A stretch of DNA of 20,044 nucleotides from Clostridia bacterium (lineage in GTDB: Bacteria; Bacillota; Clostridia; Oscillospirales; CAG-272), in assembly GCA_017958705.1 (NCBI GenBank), contig JAGDCE010000344.1, positions 1 to 20,044 on the forward strand. The letters are read 5' to 3'. The position numbers and the translations under genes were made by a program. Position 1 is the first letter of the stretch, and each line of letters starts with the position of its first letter. This document shows positions 6,651 to 15,800 of the stretch, piece by piece. Below the pieces are notes generated by a model. The model ran no database searches, was not told the DNA's origin, and saw only the letters and a program-made list of their open reading frames with translations.

Positions 6651-8990
6651 CTATACCAGAATCAACGAGAATATCAGGTGTACTATCAGCGTCACGACCC
6701 ACGCCGCCGCGCACTGAACGAGCACCACTATAAGCGACCATTTCACTCCCATCTCGCGCCTGATGGAGGCGATCGCCGCGACGCACGGCGTGTAGATCAG
6801 CGAGAAAACGAGCAGGCAGAGCGCGGAAAGCGACGACACCGAGCCGGCGACGCCGGACGGGAACAGCAGCTCTATAGCGGAAACGACGCTCTCCTTCGCG
6901 ATGAATCCGCTTACCAGTGACGTGCAGATCCTCCAGTCGCCGAGGCCGACGGGCTTCATGACCGGCGTTATCCAGCCGGAGATCACCGCGAGGATGCTCT
7001 GCGACGGATCTGACACCATATTGAATCGGAAGTCGAAGCATTTGAGGAACCAGACGACGATCGTCGCGATCAAAATCACCGAGAACGCGCGCTGTAAAAA
7101 GTCCTTCGCTTTTTCCCACAATAGTTTCACAACGTTGACGAATCCCGGTACGCGGTAATCGGGCAGCTCCATTACGAACGGCACCGCCTCACCGCGGAAC
7201 ACCGTCTTTTTATACAGGAACGCCGCGAGCACTCCGAGCGCTATGCCGAGCAGATAAAGCCCGATCATCATCAGCGCCGCGTATTTCGGGAAGAAAGCCT
7301 GCACGAAGAACGCGTAGATCGGCACTTTTGCCGAGCACGACATGAACGGCGTAAGCAGTATCGTCATTTTTCTGTCGCGTTCGCTCGGCAGCGTCCGCGT
7401 CGACATAACGGCGGGAACGGTGCAGCCGAAACCGATCAGCATCGGCACGATACTGCGTCCCGACAGACCGATGCGGCGCAGCAGCTTGTCCATGACGAAC
7501 GCGACGCGGGCGATGTATCCGCTGTCCTCAAGCATAGACAAGAAGAAGAACAGCGTGACGATGATCGGCAGGAAGCTGAGCACCGAGCCCACGCCTCCGA
7601 AGATGCCTTCTATAACGAGGCTGTGCAGCGCCGCGTTGACGTTTGCCGCGGTCAGCGCACGGTCGACGACGCCGGAAAGCGCCGTTATCCCGAGGTCGAG
7701 CAGATTCTGCAGCGCCGCGCCCACGACGTTGAACGTCAGGAAAAACACGAGACCCATTATTAAGATAAACGCGGGGATCGCCGTGTATTTCCCGGTCAGG
7801 ATCTTATCTATCTTTTCGCTTCTCTTCCGTTCCTTGCTCTGCCCCGGCTTTTTCACGCACACGGCGCACACGCGGCGGATGAACGCGAAGCGCATATCGG
7901 CCATCGCGGCGAACCTGTCGAGTCCGCGCTCCTTTTCCATCTGTACGACTATATGCTCGAGCGCGTCTTTTTCGTTCTCGTCTAACCCCAACTCGGACAT
8001 GACGAGCTTGTCCGCCTCAACGAGCTTGCCTGCGGCGAAACGGACCGGGATCCCCGCCTCTTCGGCGTGGTCCTGTATCAGGTGCGTTATCGCGTGCAGA
8101 CAGCGGTGGACGGCGCCGCCGTTCTCGTCCTCTCCGCAGAAGTCCTGACGGAGCGGTCTTTCGCGGTATTTCGCTATATGTACGGCGTGGCTGACGAGCT
8201 CGTCGACGCCGGAGTTTTTCGCCGCGGAGATCGGCACGACCGGCACGCCGAGCATCGCTTCCATTCCGTTTATATCGACGCTTCCGCCGTTAGCGGTCAG
8301 CTCGTCCATGAAATTGAGCGCAACGACCATCGGCACGTTCATCTCGAGCAGCTGCATCGTCAGATACAGGTTTCGTTCGATGTTCGTGGCGTCCACGATA
8401 TTTATTATCGCCGCCGGTTTTTCTTTTATTACGAAATCGCGCGAAACGATCTCCTCGCTCGAATACGGCGACATCGAATAGATGCCGGGCAGGTCGGTGA
8501 CGAGCGTATCGGGATAACCCCTTATCTTGCCGTCCTTGCGGTCCACGGTGACTCCCGGGAAATTGCCGACGTGCTGATTCGCGCCGGTGAGCCGGTTGAA
8601 CAGCGTCGTTTTGCCGCAGTTCTGGTTGCCGACGAGCGCGAACGTCAGCGTCGTGCCGTCGGGCAGCGGATCGCCGCTTCCCTTCGGGTGGAATCTTCCG
8701 CCTTCGCCGAGGCCGGGGTGGTCCGTCGCGGCGGGCACGGGGGCCTCCGCTTTTTCTGCGGCGCCGTCGTACGGTTCCGCTTCGATCTTCGCCGCGTCGG
8801 CGACGCGGAGCGTGAGCTTGTAACCGTGGAGCATCAGCTCGACCGGGTCGCCCATCGGCGCGAATTTGTCAACGGTGACGACGGTGCCGGGGATTATGCC
8901 CATATCGAGGAAATGCTGACGGAGCGCGCCTTCGCCGCCTACCTTTGTCACCTTGCCGGACTGGCCGGCTTTCAAATCTTTTACAGTCAT
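6651..8990 (-). CDS. feoB: FeoA-FeoB fusion, ferrous iron transporter
   Basis: This 779-residue protein imports Fe(II) under anaerobic conditions. Residues 1 to about 72 are a FeoA (SH3-like) domain (LKAGQSGKV, LDMGIIPGT). A Pro/Glu/Gly-rich linker follows to about 112. The G domain shows G1 GNQNCGKTT (121-129), the G2 threonine T148, G3 DLPG (166-169), G4 NFMD (226-229) and a likely G5 SAA (255-257). From about 402 to the end there are many hydrophobic membrane segments with the conserved pore motif GFGCTVPAVMSTRTL (C523) and a CSAKVPIY segment. The start codon overlaps the stop of the upstream isomerase as ATGA, so the two are translationally coupled. FeoAB fusions are known but are the minority form; no free feoA is seen here. 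Confidence 0.95.
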   Translation of the reverse strand: MTVKDLKAGQSGKVTKVGGEGALRQHFLDMGIIPGTVVTVDKFAPMGDPVELMLHGYKLTLRVADAAKIEAEPYDGAAEKAEAPVPAATDHPGLGEGGRFHPKGSGDPLPDGTTLTFALVGNQNCGKTTLFNRLTGANQHVGNFPGVTVDRKDGKIRGYPDTLVTDLPGIYSMSPYSSEEIVSRDFVIKEKPAAIINIVDATNIERNLYLTMQLLEMNVPMVVALNFMDELTANGGSVDINGMEAMLGVPVVPISAAKNSGVDELVSHAVHIAKYRERPLRQDFCGEDENGGAVHRCLHAITHLIQDHAEEAGIPVRFAAGKLVEADKLVMSELGLDENEKDALEHIVVQMEKERGLDRFAAMADMRFAFIRRVCAVCVKKPGQSKERKRSEKIDKILTGKYTAIPAFILIMGLVFFLTFNVVGAALQNLLDLGITALSGVVDRALTAANVNAALHSLVIEGIFGGVGSVLSFLPIIVTLFFFLSMLEDSGYIARVAFVMDKLLRRIGLSGRSIVPMLIGFGCTVPAVMSTRTLPSERDRKMTILLTPFMSCSAKVPIYAFFVQAFFPKYAALMMIGLYLLGIALGVLAAFLYKKTVFRGEAVPFVMELPDYRVPGFVNVVKLLWEKAKDFLQRAFSVILIATIVVWFLKCFDFRFNMVSDPSQSILAVISGWITPVMKPVGLGDWRICTSLVSGFIAKESVVSAIELLFPSGVAGSVSSLSALCLLVFSLIYTPCVAAIASIRREMGVKWSLIVVLVQCAAAWVVTLIVHLIFSLILV

Positions 8991-10429
8991 TTTACGATCA
9001 CGCTTTCAATACCGAGACAATCGGCAATTTTCTTTATTGTTTGCGCGCGGTGTCCGACCCCGAGTGCGTAATGATGCGTCGGTCCCTCTAAGACCCAGCG
9101 TTTTACGAACGAGCGGCAGTCGTCGCCGAAATACCCGCGTGTGTTCGTGTTCCCTGTCGGCGGTATCGGACCTTTGCGCGACTCGCCCTCGCCTATGACG
9201 AATTTGAATCCGCTCCGCGTCTGCGTTATGCCGAGCATCGTTATCGGACCTTCTTTTATTCTGAACTCCACGGACGCGCCGGAACCGGGCTTTCCGTGAT
9301 ATTTTCTCAGACTGCGCAGGACGGGCTTTCCGTCCGCTATCGCTATGTGATGCGGACCGTCGTGTCCTACGAAAATGAAATCCCCGTCGAAATCAAACGG
9401 ATGGAATTCCGCGAAGCTGCCGCCGATCCCGAGCCTGTCCATAATGAACATAGCAATGCACGTCTTTATATCGAATTCGCCGCACATCGGCACGCCTTCG
9501 GCTATAAGCAGCGAATTGCCCGCGATGAACGCGCCGATCAGATCGCGCGCCGCCGAGCCTTCTCTGCCGTTGTAGTAATACGCGAGGCCGTCGAGCTCGT
9601 ATTTGTCGACGAGCCGGTCGAGCGCCGCCGACGCGGCGCAAGCGGCGCGCAGATCAGCTTCGGTGAGCTTCGCCGTTACCGGATCGCCGCCCGGATCAGG
9701 CGGATCGAAATTTTCAAGGATGATCCGGCGCTTATCCGCGATCTCATCTTCCGTCACCTTCTCGGCCAGTTCGATCACGTCGTCGATCTCAAGGAGCGGC
9801 ACGTGGACTCCGAACGCGGCGGACACCGCCGTCGGGTCGGCGTGCATGTCGTACATCGACTCGAGCACATGTCCCATCAGCCCGAATCTCGCGCCGTGCA
9901 GACCGTGCAGGACGCGCGCGATATCGCACCATTCGGCGATCTCAGCCGCTGCGCGTGGGTCGTCGTAAAGCTTCCCGATTATCACGTCCGCGACGCGGCG
10001 CCCCATGCGTATCGCCACGCCGGTGAATTCCGGCACGGAGCATATACAGTCGTTTTCAAGCTGCTGACGCGTGTTCGCTGCGCCGTAATCCATATGAGAC
10101 AGCGGCTGAAGCGCCGTAAGCACCACCGGGGCGTTCGCGTCCCTTATGATCGGCGCGAAGACGGACGACGTCGCGTACGTCAGCATGTTGCAGAAGATCA
10201 AATCGACGCGCGAAGCGTTTAATCTATCAAGCGTCTCGTACGCTTTTTTATTTGAATCGACCATGCCGAGATCGACGACCTCGACTCCGCACGAGCGGAC
10301 GAGCGCCGTCATGTCGGCGTGATACTTTTCAAGCGTACCGAGCAGTCCCGGGAACTGATCCCAGTAAACCGCGTGGCCGACGCCGAATACGCCGATCCTC
10401 GCCGTCAGCGGCTTTTTTCTCGTTATCAT
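8987..10429 (-). CDS. L-fucose/L-arabinose isomerase family protein
   Basis: The protein has 480 residues, close to the usual length of arabinose and fucose isomerases. The N-terminus (ARIGVFGVGHAVYW) begins a Rossmann-like domain. LDRLNASRVDLIFCNMLTYA and the later PMCGEFDIKT (E318), AEFHPFDFDGDF (E341), FVGHDGPHH (H356, H360) and GPTHHYALGVGH (H452-H460) supply the glutamates and histidines expected of the metal-dependent ketol isomerase active site. I could not assign the exact ligands without an alignment. Residues 410-435 hold a glycine-rich segment. The ATG follows the upstream serine hydrolase stop by one base, with GAGGTGG inside the end of that gene as ribosome binding site. The substrate is unknown; no transporter, kinase or other sugar gene is nearby. 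Confidence 0.82.
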   Translation of the reverse strand: MITRKKPLTARIGVFGVGHAVYWDQFPGLLGTLEKYHADMTALVRSCGVEVVDLGMVDSNKKAYETLDRLNASRVDLIFCNMLTYATSSVFAPIIRDANAPVVLTALQPLSHMDYGAANTRQQLENDCICSVPEFTGVAIRMGRRVADVIIGKLYDDPRAAAEIAEWCDIARVLHGLHGARFGLMGHVLESMYDMHADPTAVSAAFGVHVPLLEIDDVIELAEKVTEDEIADKRRIILENFDPPDPGGDPVTAKLTEADLRAACAASAALDRLVDKYELDGLAYYYNGREGSAARDLIGAFIAGNSLLIAEGVPMCGEFDIKTCIAMFIMDRLGIGGSFAEFHPFDFDGDFIFVGHDGPHHIAIADGKPVLRSLRKYHGKPGSGASVEFRIKEGPITMLGITQTRSGFKFVIGEGESRKGPIPPTGNTNTRGYFGDDCRSFVKRWVLEGPTHHYALGVGHRAQTIKKIADCLGIESVIVK

Positions 10430-10430
10430 T

Positions 10431-11579
10431 TCAGTCCACCTCGCCGTAAAAAACGTTTCTCAAAGGGATTATATATCTGCCGTGTCCGGCAGGGGTATGC
10501 TGATGCAGGTAAAGGAACCACAGACCGTCGGCCGCGTCGACGAAAAACCACGTGCCGAGCGCGCCGGACCAGCCCCATTCGCCCGCGGAGCCGCCGCGCG
10601 CCGGTCTGTCCTGTACGCGGACGCCGAGACCGAACGTGTGCTCGTCCCCGAACGTGGACGGGTCGAACGCCGGATCATTGAAACTTTTCCGCTGTTTTAC
10701 GCTCAGCTGAGGCGCCGTCATCATCGCCGCCGTTCGCCGGTCGAGCAGTCTGCCGCCGAGCATCGCCGAAAGGAATTTCGCGTAGTCGCGCGCCGTGCAG
10801 ACGATCCCCGAGCCGCCGGAATAAAGTTTGCCTCCGCCCGAGACTCCGAGCGCCGGAGCGGGTCTGGATAAAAGCGGGATATTCACGTATTTTTCACCGT
10901 TCCACTCCGTGTTTTTCGCAAGGCGCGGTATGTATTTTTCCGGCAGATCCTGATAAAAATACGTGTCGTTCATGCAAAGCGGCGCAAATATAAATTCTTT
11001 CATATATTCGGCGAGCGTTTTTCCGCTTATTATCTCTATCAGAGCGCCGAGCACGTCGTGCGACAGGCCGTATAAAAACCGCTCCCCCGGCTCGAACGCG
11101 AGCGGGACGGACGCCAGCTCTTCCGCAAATCTCACGGTATCCCAGCCGCCGGATCCGAGTCCGCGCTCGAGATCAGCGGCCCTGCCGTGCGGATCTTCGG
11201 CAAGATAAGTCAGCCCCGACGTCATCGTGAACAGATGACGGACCGTCATTTTATTCTCCGCTTTTCTTATCCTGCCCCTCTCGCTCACCGTCAGAGCGGC
11301 GTACGCGGGCAGATAGCGGCTGACCTCGTCGTCAAGGTTTAGCAGACCGCGGTCGTAAAGCATCAGCGCCGCGGTGACCGTCATGACCTTCGTCATCGAA
11401 TACATGTGGAACACGGTGCCGGGATCGACCGGTGTGCCGCGCTCAGGATCCGAGGCGCCGTAATGATGCTCGAACAGCACGCCGTCCCTGTCCCCGTACA
11501 GCAGACTGCTGCAGGATGCGATGCCGGTATCCGTTATGCTTTCCTGTTTCTGTATCAGTTTTGCGTCGTTTATTTTCAT
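10431..11579 (-). CDS. Serine hydrolase of the beta-lactamase / family VIII esterase type
   Basis: The protein has 382 residues and no signal peptide. The SxxK motif is SMTK (S61-K64), with S61 the likely nucleophile. RFLYGLSHDVLGALIE supplies the second motif tyrosine in the form common in EstB-like esterases, and GEWGWSGALGTWFFVD stands in for the third (KTG/HxG) motif. It is more likely an esterase or peptidase-like enzyme than a true beta-lactamase. The start is chosen at 11579. The longer frame from 11615 is unlikely because its first codon lies in the -35 box of the promoter, and the -10 box lies 7 bases before this ATG, implying a leaderless message. It is the first gene of the feo operon. 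Confidence 0.85.
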   Translation of the reverse strand: MKINDAKLIQKQESITDTGIASCSSLLYGDRDGVLFEHHYGASDPERGTPVDPGTVFHMYSMTKVMTVTAALMLYDRGLLNLDDEVSRYLPAYAALTVSERGRIRKAENKMTVRHLFTMTSGLTYLAEDPHGRAADLERGLGSGGWDTVRFAEELASVPLAFEPGERFLYGLSHDVLGALIEIISGKTLAEYMKEFIFAPLCMNDTYFYQDLPEKYIPRLAKNTEWNGEKYVNIPLLSRPAPALGVSGGGKLYSGGSGIVCTARDYAKFLSAMLGGRLLDRRTAAMMTAPQLSVKQRKSFNDPAFDPSTFGDEHTFGLGVRVQDRPARGGSAGEWGWSGALGTWFFVDAADGLWFLYLHQHTPAGHGRYIIPLRNVFYGEVD

Positions 11580-11585
11580 ATTTCG

Positions 11586-11615
11586 TATTATAGCACCGGC
11601 GGCGGTTTTTGTCAA
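11586..11615 (-). promoter_or_regulatory. Consensus promoter of the hydrolase-isomerase-feo operon
   Basis: On the minus strand there is TTGACA (11610-11615), an 18-base spacer, and TATAAT (11586-11591) preceded by TGC, an extended -10. Seven bases after the -10 comes the ATG at 11579, so transcription probably begins at or next to the start codon. A direct repeat GTTGACRAAA at 13-base spacing (11620-11629 and 11607-11616) covers the -35 box and may be a regulator site. Confidence 0.82.
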
Positions 11616-11668
11616 CAGGTTTCGTCAACGCCGCGACTTTATGAAAAGAAGAAATATTCATATTTTTA

Positions 11669-11677
11669 TGGTATACT
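11669..11677 (+). promoter_or_regulatory. Extended -10 promoter of the deacetylase gene
   Basis: TGG-TATACT (11669-11677) is an extended -10. I see no good -35 at the usual distance. Transcription would start near 11684, leaving a leader of about 20 bases with GGAGGGAGG (11691-11699) ahead of the ATG. Confidence 0.6.
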
Positions 11678-11704
11678 CGTCTTATAAACCGGAGGGAGGC
11701 AGAT

Positions 11705-12397
11705 ATGGCGAAAACGATACTTGCGATAGGCGGACACATAGGCGACGCGGAGCTGACGGCGGGCGGAGTGCTGGCGTCGAACGCCGTGGACGGCGGCAAA
11801 AGCTTCACGCTCGCGCTCACCGCGGGCGAACGCGGAAATCCGCCGCATATCACCGTGCAAGATTACAGAAAACAAAAAATATCGGAGGCGGAGGCTTTTG
11901 CCGCCATGATGAACGGGGCCGCGTACGTTCTGCCGTACGCCGACGGCGAGCTGCCGGATAACGACGACGTCAGATACGAGGTGGCGAACGTCATACGTGA
12001 GGTCCGCCCCGACGTTATCGTCACGCACTGGAAATGCACAATGCACAAAGACCACGACAGGACTCACCGGATCGTATGCGACGCGCAGTTCCTCGCGAGC
12101 GTCGTGGAGTGCGAGCGGATCAAAGGCGAAAGAAAATACGCGCCGGTGTATTTTGCGGAAAACTGGGAGGACGATCCCGATTTCACGCCGTATATTTACG
12201 TTGACATAACGCGCGGCTACGAGCTGTGGTGCGAGGGGATGAAAAAGCACCGGTTCATATGCAGCAGCCGTGATTTCGATTATTACGATTACTACACTTC
12301 TCTTGCCCGCGTCAGAGGATGCCTTAACAGGACTCGCTACGCCGAGGCGTTCGCGGTCTTTGACAGAAACAAAAAGGTAAAGAAAGAAATGCTCTGA
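11705..12397 (+). CDS. PIG-L / LmbE-type zinc deacetylase
   Basis: The protein has 230 residues, the usual length for the LmbE-like fold, which removes acetyl groups from N-acetylated sugars and related amides. GGHIGDAE (9-16) is a variant of the family AHPDDE motif with zinc ligands H11 and D14. VTHWKCTMHKDHDRTH (106-121) supplies the HxDH motif with H114, D116 and H117. The IG in place of PD in the first motif is a departure from the consensus, but the ligand positions are kept. GGAGGGAGG is an excellent ribosome binding site. The gene stands alone, divergent from the hydrolase operon. The substrate cannot be told; bacillithiol-type or diacetylchitobiose-type activities are possible by family only. 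Confidence 0.88.
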   Translation: MAKTILAIGGHIGDAELTAGGVLASNAVDGGKSFTLALTAGERGNPPHITVQDYRKQKISEAEAFAAMMNGAAYVLPYADGELPDNDDVRYEVANVIREVRPDVIVTHWKCTMHKDHDRTHRIVCDAQFLASVVECERIKGERKYAPVYFAENWEDDPDFTPYIYVDITRGYELWCEGMKKHRFICSSRDFDYYDYYTSLARVRGCLNRTRYAEAFAVFDRNKKVKKEML

Positions 12398-12493
12398 GCC
12401 GTCAAAACGAATGATCCACGGCGCCCCGCGTCATTTTCGCTTACCGGGGCGGCGTCTTTTCCGTCGTAAAACGGCGTTTTCAAGCATAAAAAC

Positions 12494-12520
12494 AAGGTCT
12501 GCGCGCGGCGCAGACCTTTT
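12494..12520 (+). terminator. Terminator after the deacetylase gene
   Basis: An 11-base-pair perfect stem, AAGGTCTGCGC (12494-12504) with GCGCAGACCTT (12508-12518), has a GCG loop and is followed by TTAATATTATAT. The A-rich left flank makes it potentially active in both directions. Confidence 0.8.
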
Positions 12521-12651
12521 AATATTATATTATCGGGCGCGCGTTATCACATATGAAAATTTCCGGAAAATCAAAAAACACATGATGTTCATCAAAAATT
12601 TTTAACTTGCCGGCCCGCATAAATTTTTTCTGCAAAATGCAGTTTTCCGTC

Positions 12652-12680
12652 TTGACAAATTGCATTTATTGATGTATAAT
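12652..12680 (+). promoter_or_regulatory. Perfect-consensus promoter of the giant protease gene
   Basis: TTGACA (12652-12657), a 17-base spacer and TATAAT (12675-12680). Both hexamers are perfect. The start point would be near 12687, about 160 bases before the start codon. High expression is likely. Confidence 0.9.
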
Positions 12681-12726
12681 AACAAAAAATATATTTATTA
12701 TTTTCAAAGATGATGTCAAATGTGTA

Positions 12727-12827
12727 TTTCGGCATCAGCCGGAAGATAGTTGCAATTTCATCACAATGATTTTTCAGTCTGTGTCAAATGCGTGTTTGAT
12801 TTCGGCCGCGAGGCCTTTTTCATCAAA
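12727..12827 (+). promoter_or_regulatory. Structured 5' leader of the protease mRNA
   Basis: Two stem-loops are visible. The first pairs TTTCGGC (12727-12733) with GCCGGAA (12738-12744), including one G-U pair. The second has an inner GGCC-GCGA-GGCC (12804-12815) capped by a GNRA tetraloop and followed by five T, and an outer arm TTTGAT (12795-12800) with ATCAAA (12822-12827) that ends 6 bases before the ribosome binding site. It matches no riboswitch class that I recognise. It could stabilise the message or gate the ribosome binding site. Confidence 0.4.
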
Positions 12828-12849
12828 TTTTTCAAAGGAGAGACAATTC

Positions 12850-15800
12850 ATGAAGCAATTGCTCGGAAAGCGCGTTTTAGCCGTCTTGCTTTCCGCTGTG
12901 ATGGTCGCGGCACTGGCGTTCACCGCTATTGCGACCTACACACCGGAAAAAGCGGCTGAAGCCAACCGGTCAGTGACCGTCACGAAGGTCGACGCCGACG
13001 CCAAGCTCGGCAAGACCAACAAAGCGGACCTCGACAAAAGTCCTGCGTTCGCAGACAATGACGTAGTCCGCGTTTCCATAGTGCTCCCCGGCAAATCCGT
13101 TCTCAAAGCTGGTTACAGCGCAAAGAACTATGCCGAAAACAAGAGCGCTGTGAGCTACCGCAACAGTCTGAAAACCGCTCAGGCCGCTCTTGCTGACAAG
13201 ATCAGCGCGAGGGCTCTTGACGGTGAGAAACTGGACGTGGTCTGGAATCTTACGCTGGCTGCAAACATCATCTCCGCGAACGTTCCTTACGGCAAAATCA
13301 ACGCCATAAAGAACACGATGGGTGTTGCGGACGTTATTATCGAGACAGAGTATCTGCCTGAGGAAACCGCACAGCCCGATATGGCGATCTCCACGGTGAT
13401 GACAAACAACATATACGCATGGGCAGCCGGTTACACCGGTGCCGGAAGCAAGATCGCGATAGTAGACACCGGTCTTGACTTCATGCACAAATCGTTCGAT
13501 CCCGAAGCTTTCGAATACGCGATCTCGCTCGTAAACGAGGAACGCGCCGATGAAGGCAAGGATCTCATTCAACTCATGACAGCCGAAGACGTTGACGCTG
13601 TCTGGGAAGAGCTCAACATCGCCGACAGGATCACCGCTCCCGACGGCGTGTATGTGAACGCCAAGGTGCCTTTCGGCGTAAACTACGTTGACAAAGACCT
13701 CGACTTCACACACGAAGGCGACAATAAAGGCGAGCACGGTTCGCACGTTGCCGGTATAGCGGCTGCAAACCGTTTCGTGAAGGATGAAGAGACCGGTGAT
13801 TTCGTTTCCGCGCTTGACGCCGTCAACACGCAGGGCGAAGCTCCCGACGCTCAGCTCCTTATAATGAAAGTTTTCGGTAAGGGCGGCGGCGCGTACGATT
13901 CCGACTACATGGTCGCGATCGAAGACGCCATCACGCTCGGCGCCGATTCCGTGAACCTCTCGCTCGGTTCCTCCGCGGCGGGCTTCACGACGAACGCGAC
14001 TTACGCCGATATAATCGCGTCTCTCGAAGACTCCGATATAATCTGGTCCAACTCTGCCGGCAACAACTACGCCTGGAGCCACTTCACCAACATTTCCGAG
14101 GCGTACGGATACGATCTTCTTAAAGAAGGCGATATCAACTTCCACACCGGCGGCAGCCCCGCTACCTACAAGAACACTCTTGCGGTAGCTTCCGTTGACA
14201 ACGACGGTCAGACGGGCAACACGCTCAGCTTCAATGATCACAAATTCTTCTTTGCCGAATCTCCCACTTACGGCAATGAACCCATAGTTACGATCAAGGG
14301 AACTCACAAGTTCGTATATATCGACACTGCCGGTACCGACGCCGATTTTGCAGCGGTCGCCGATATACTGGAGGGCAAGATAGCGCTCTGCAACCGCGGT
14401 GAGACTTCATTCTATATGAAAGCCAACGCCGCCGTGGCAAACGGCGCGATAGCGACGATAATCGTCAACAACCAGCCGGGCGTCATCAACATGAACCTGA
14501 CGGGTTACGCTTACAACGCTCCCGCAGTAACGATACTGCAGTCCGACGGTCTTACGATCAAGGCCGAGGCTGAAGCTCTTGACGGATATGCTTTCCCCGT
14601 ATACGTCGGTGAGATCACCGTCAACGACGTTGTCATATCCGAATACAGTGACAGCGAATACAAAACGATGTCCGACTTCTCGTCCTGGGGCGGCAACGGC
14701 GCTCTGACGATAAAACCGGAGATCACCGCTCCCGGCGGAAACATCTGGTCCGTAAACGGTGACCACGTAACGAACGCTACCGACTTCGCACACGGTCACA
14801 ACAATTACGAGCTTATGTCCGGTACTTCCATGGCTTCTCCTCAGATCGCGGGTATCGCGGCCGTCGTGGCTCAGTACATACGCGACAACGACGGAGTCGC
14901 CGAGGGCATGACTCAGCGTCAGCTCGCTCAGAGCCTGCTGATGTCCACTGCGAAACCTCTTATGGAAGAGGGCGCGTACTACTACTCCGTCATGAAACAG
15001 GGCGCAGGTCTCGTTGACGTCAACGCCGTCATCAACTCCCGCTCCTACATCCTGATGGACGAAAGCGCCACCGAGTCCGCCGCTGACGGCAAAGTCAAGG
15101 CAGAGATCGGTGAAATAGAGCGCGGCGATTCCTTCACGGTCGCATTCGACCTTGTAAACTTCTCCGACGCTCCGATACTTTACAACCTCAACGCAGACTT
15201 CTTCACTCAGGATATCTGGTACGGCTTCAGATGGCAGGATACCACTCCCATCAACGCGGCGATAGTCTGGACCGTTAACGGCGAAGAGATCGAACCCGTA
15301 TCCATGGATCTAGATTTCGACGGCAACGGCATAGTGAACGCGATCGACGCGGATTATCTGCTTGATTACACCGCGGGTCTTACCGAAGAGCTGTACAACG
15401 AGGAATACGCCGATCTCGATGAAGACGGCGACGTTGACACTCACGACGCTTACCTCGCGTTCAAACTGCTCGGTTCCATTGAGACGGTCCTCGGAGCAGG
15501 CGAAAGAGTCCACATTGAAGCTGAAGTGACCGTTGAGATCCCCGAAGAACTCGACGTCAACGGTAACTGGATCGAAGGTTACATCTTCGTCAAAGAAGGC
15601 GATACCGAAGACGGCGCTCTCGGCGTTGTCCACTCGATCCCCGTACTCGGTTTCTGGGGCAGCATCTCCGACGCGTCCATGTATGACACGGACGAAGACA
15701 TAGACGGAGATGAAGAACCCGATTTCTACGTACCTAACGGCGCCGACGGTACTTACGCCTTTATAGGCACCGACGGTTACATCCTCGGCGGCAACCCGAT

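Larger units (their letters stand above)
12398..12849 (+). other. Intergenic region with terminator, promoter and long leader
   Basis: No gene is seen. It holds a weak GC-rich hairpin (CGCCCCG 12422-12428 with CGGGGCG 12445-12451), a better terminator at 12494-12518, an AT-rich stretch with a small CTGCA-AAA-TGCAG hairpin (12630-12642), a perfect promoter (12652-12680) and a leader of about 160 bases with stem-loops. The last two are listed separately. Confidence 0.65.

Noticed and set aside
8067..9071. 334-codon open frame on the plus strand
   Set aside because: It is antisense to the FeoAB fusion, has no ribosome binding site or promoter, and its composition is that of a GC-rich shadow frame. 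The same holds for 9296-10222 and 1255-2097.
10431..11579. True class C beta-lactamase (resistance gene)
   Set aside because: There is no signal peptide, the second and third motifs are of the esterase-like form, and the gene sits in a metabolic operon without a regulator of the AmpR type.
12766..12849. Upstream start for the giant protease (28 extra residues)
   Set aside because: It has no ribosome binding site, would place a non-hydrophobic extension before the signal peptide, and lies in the structured leader. The ATG at 12850 has AAAGGAG and a proper signal peptide.
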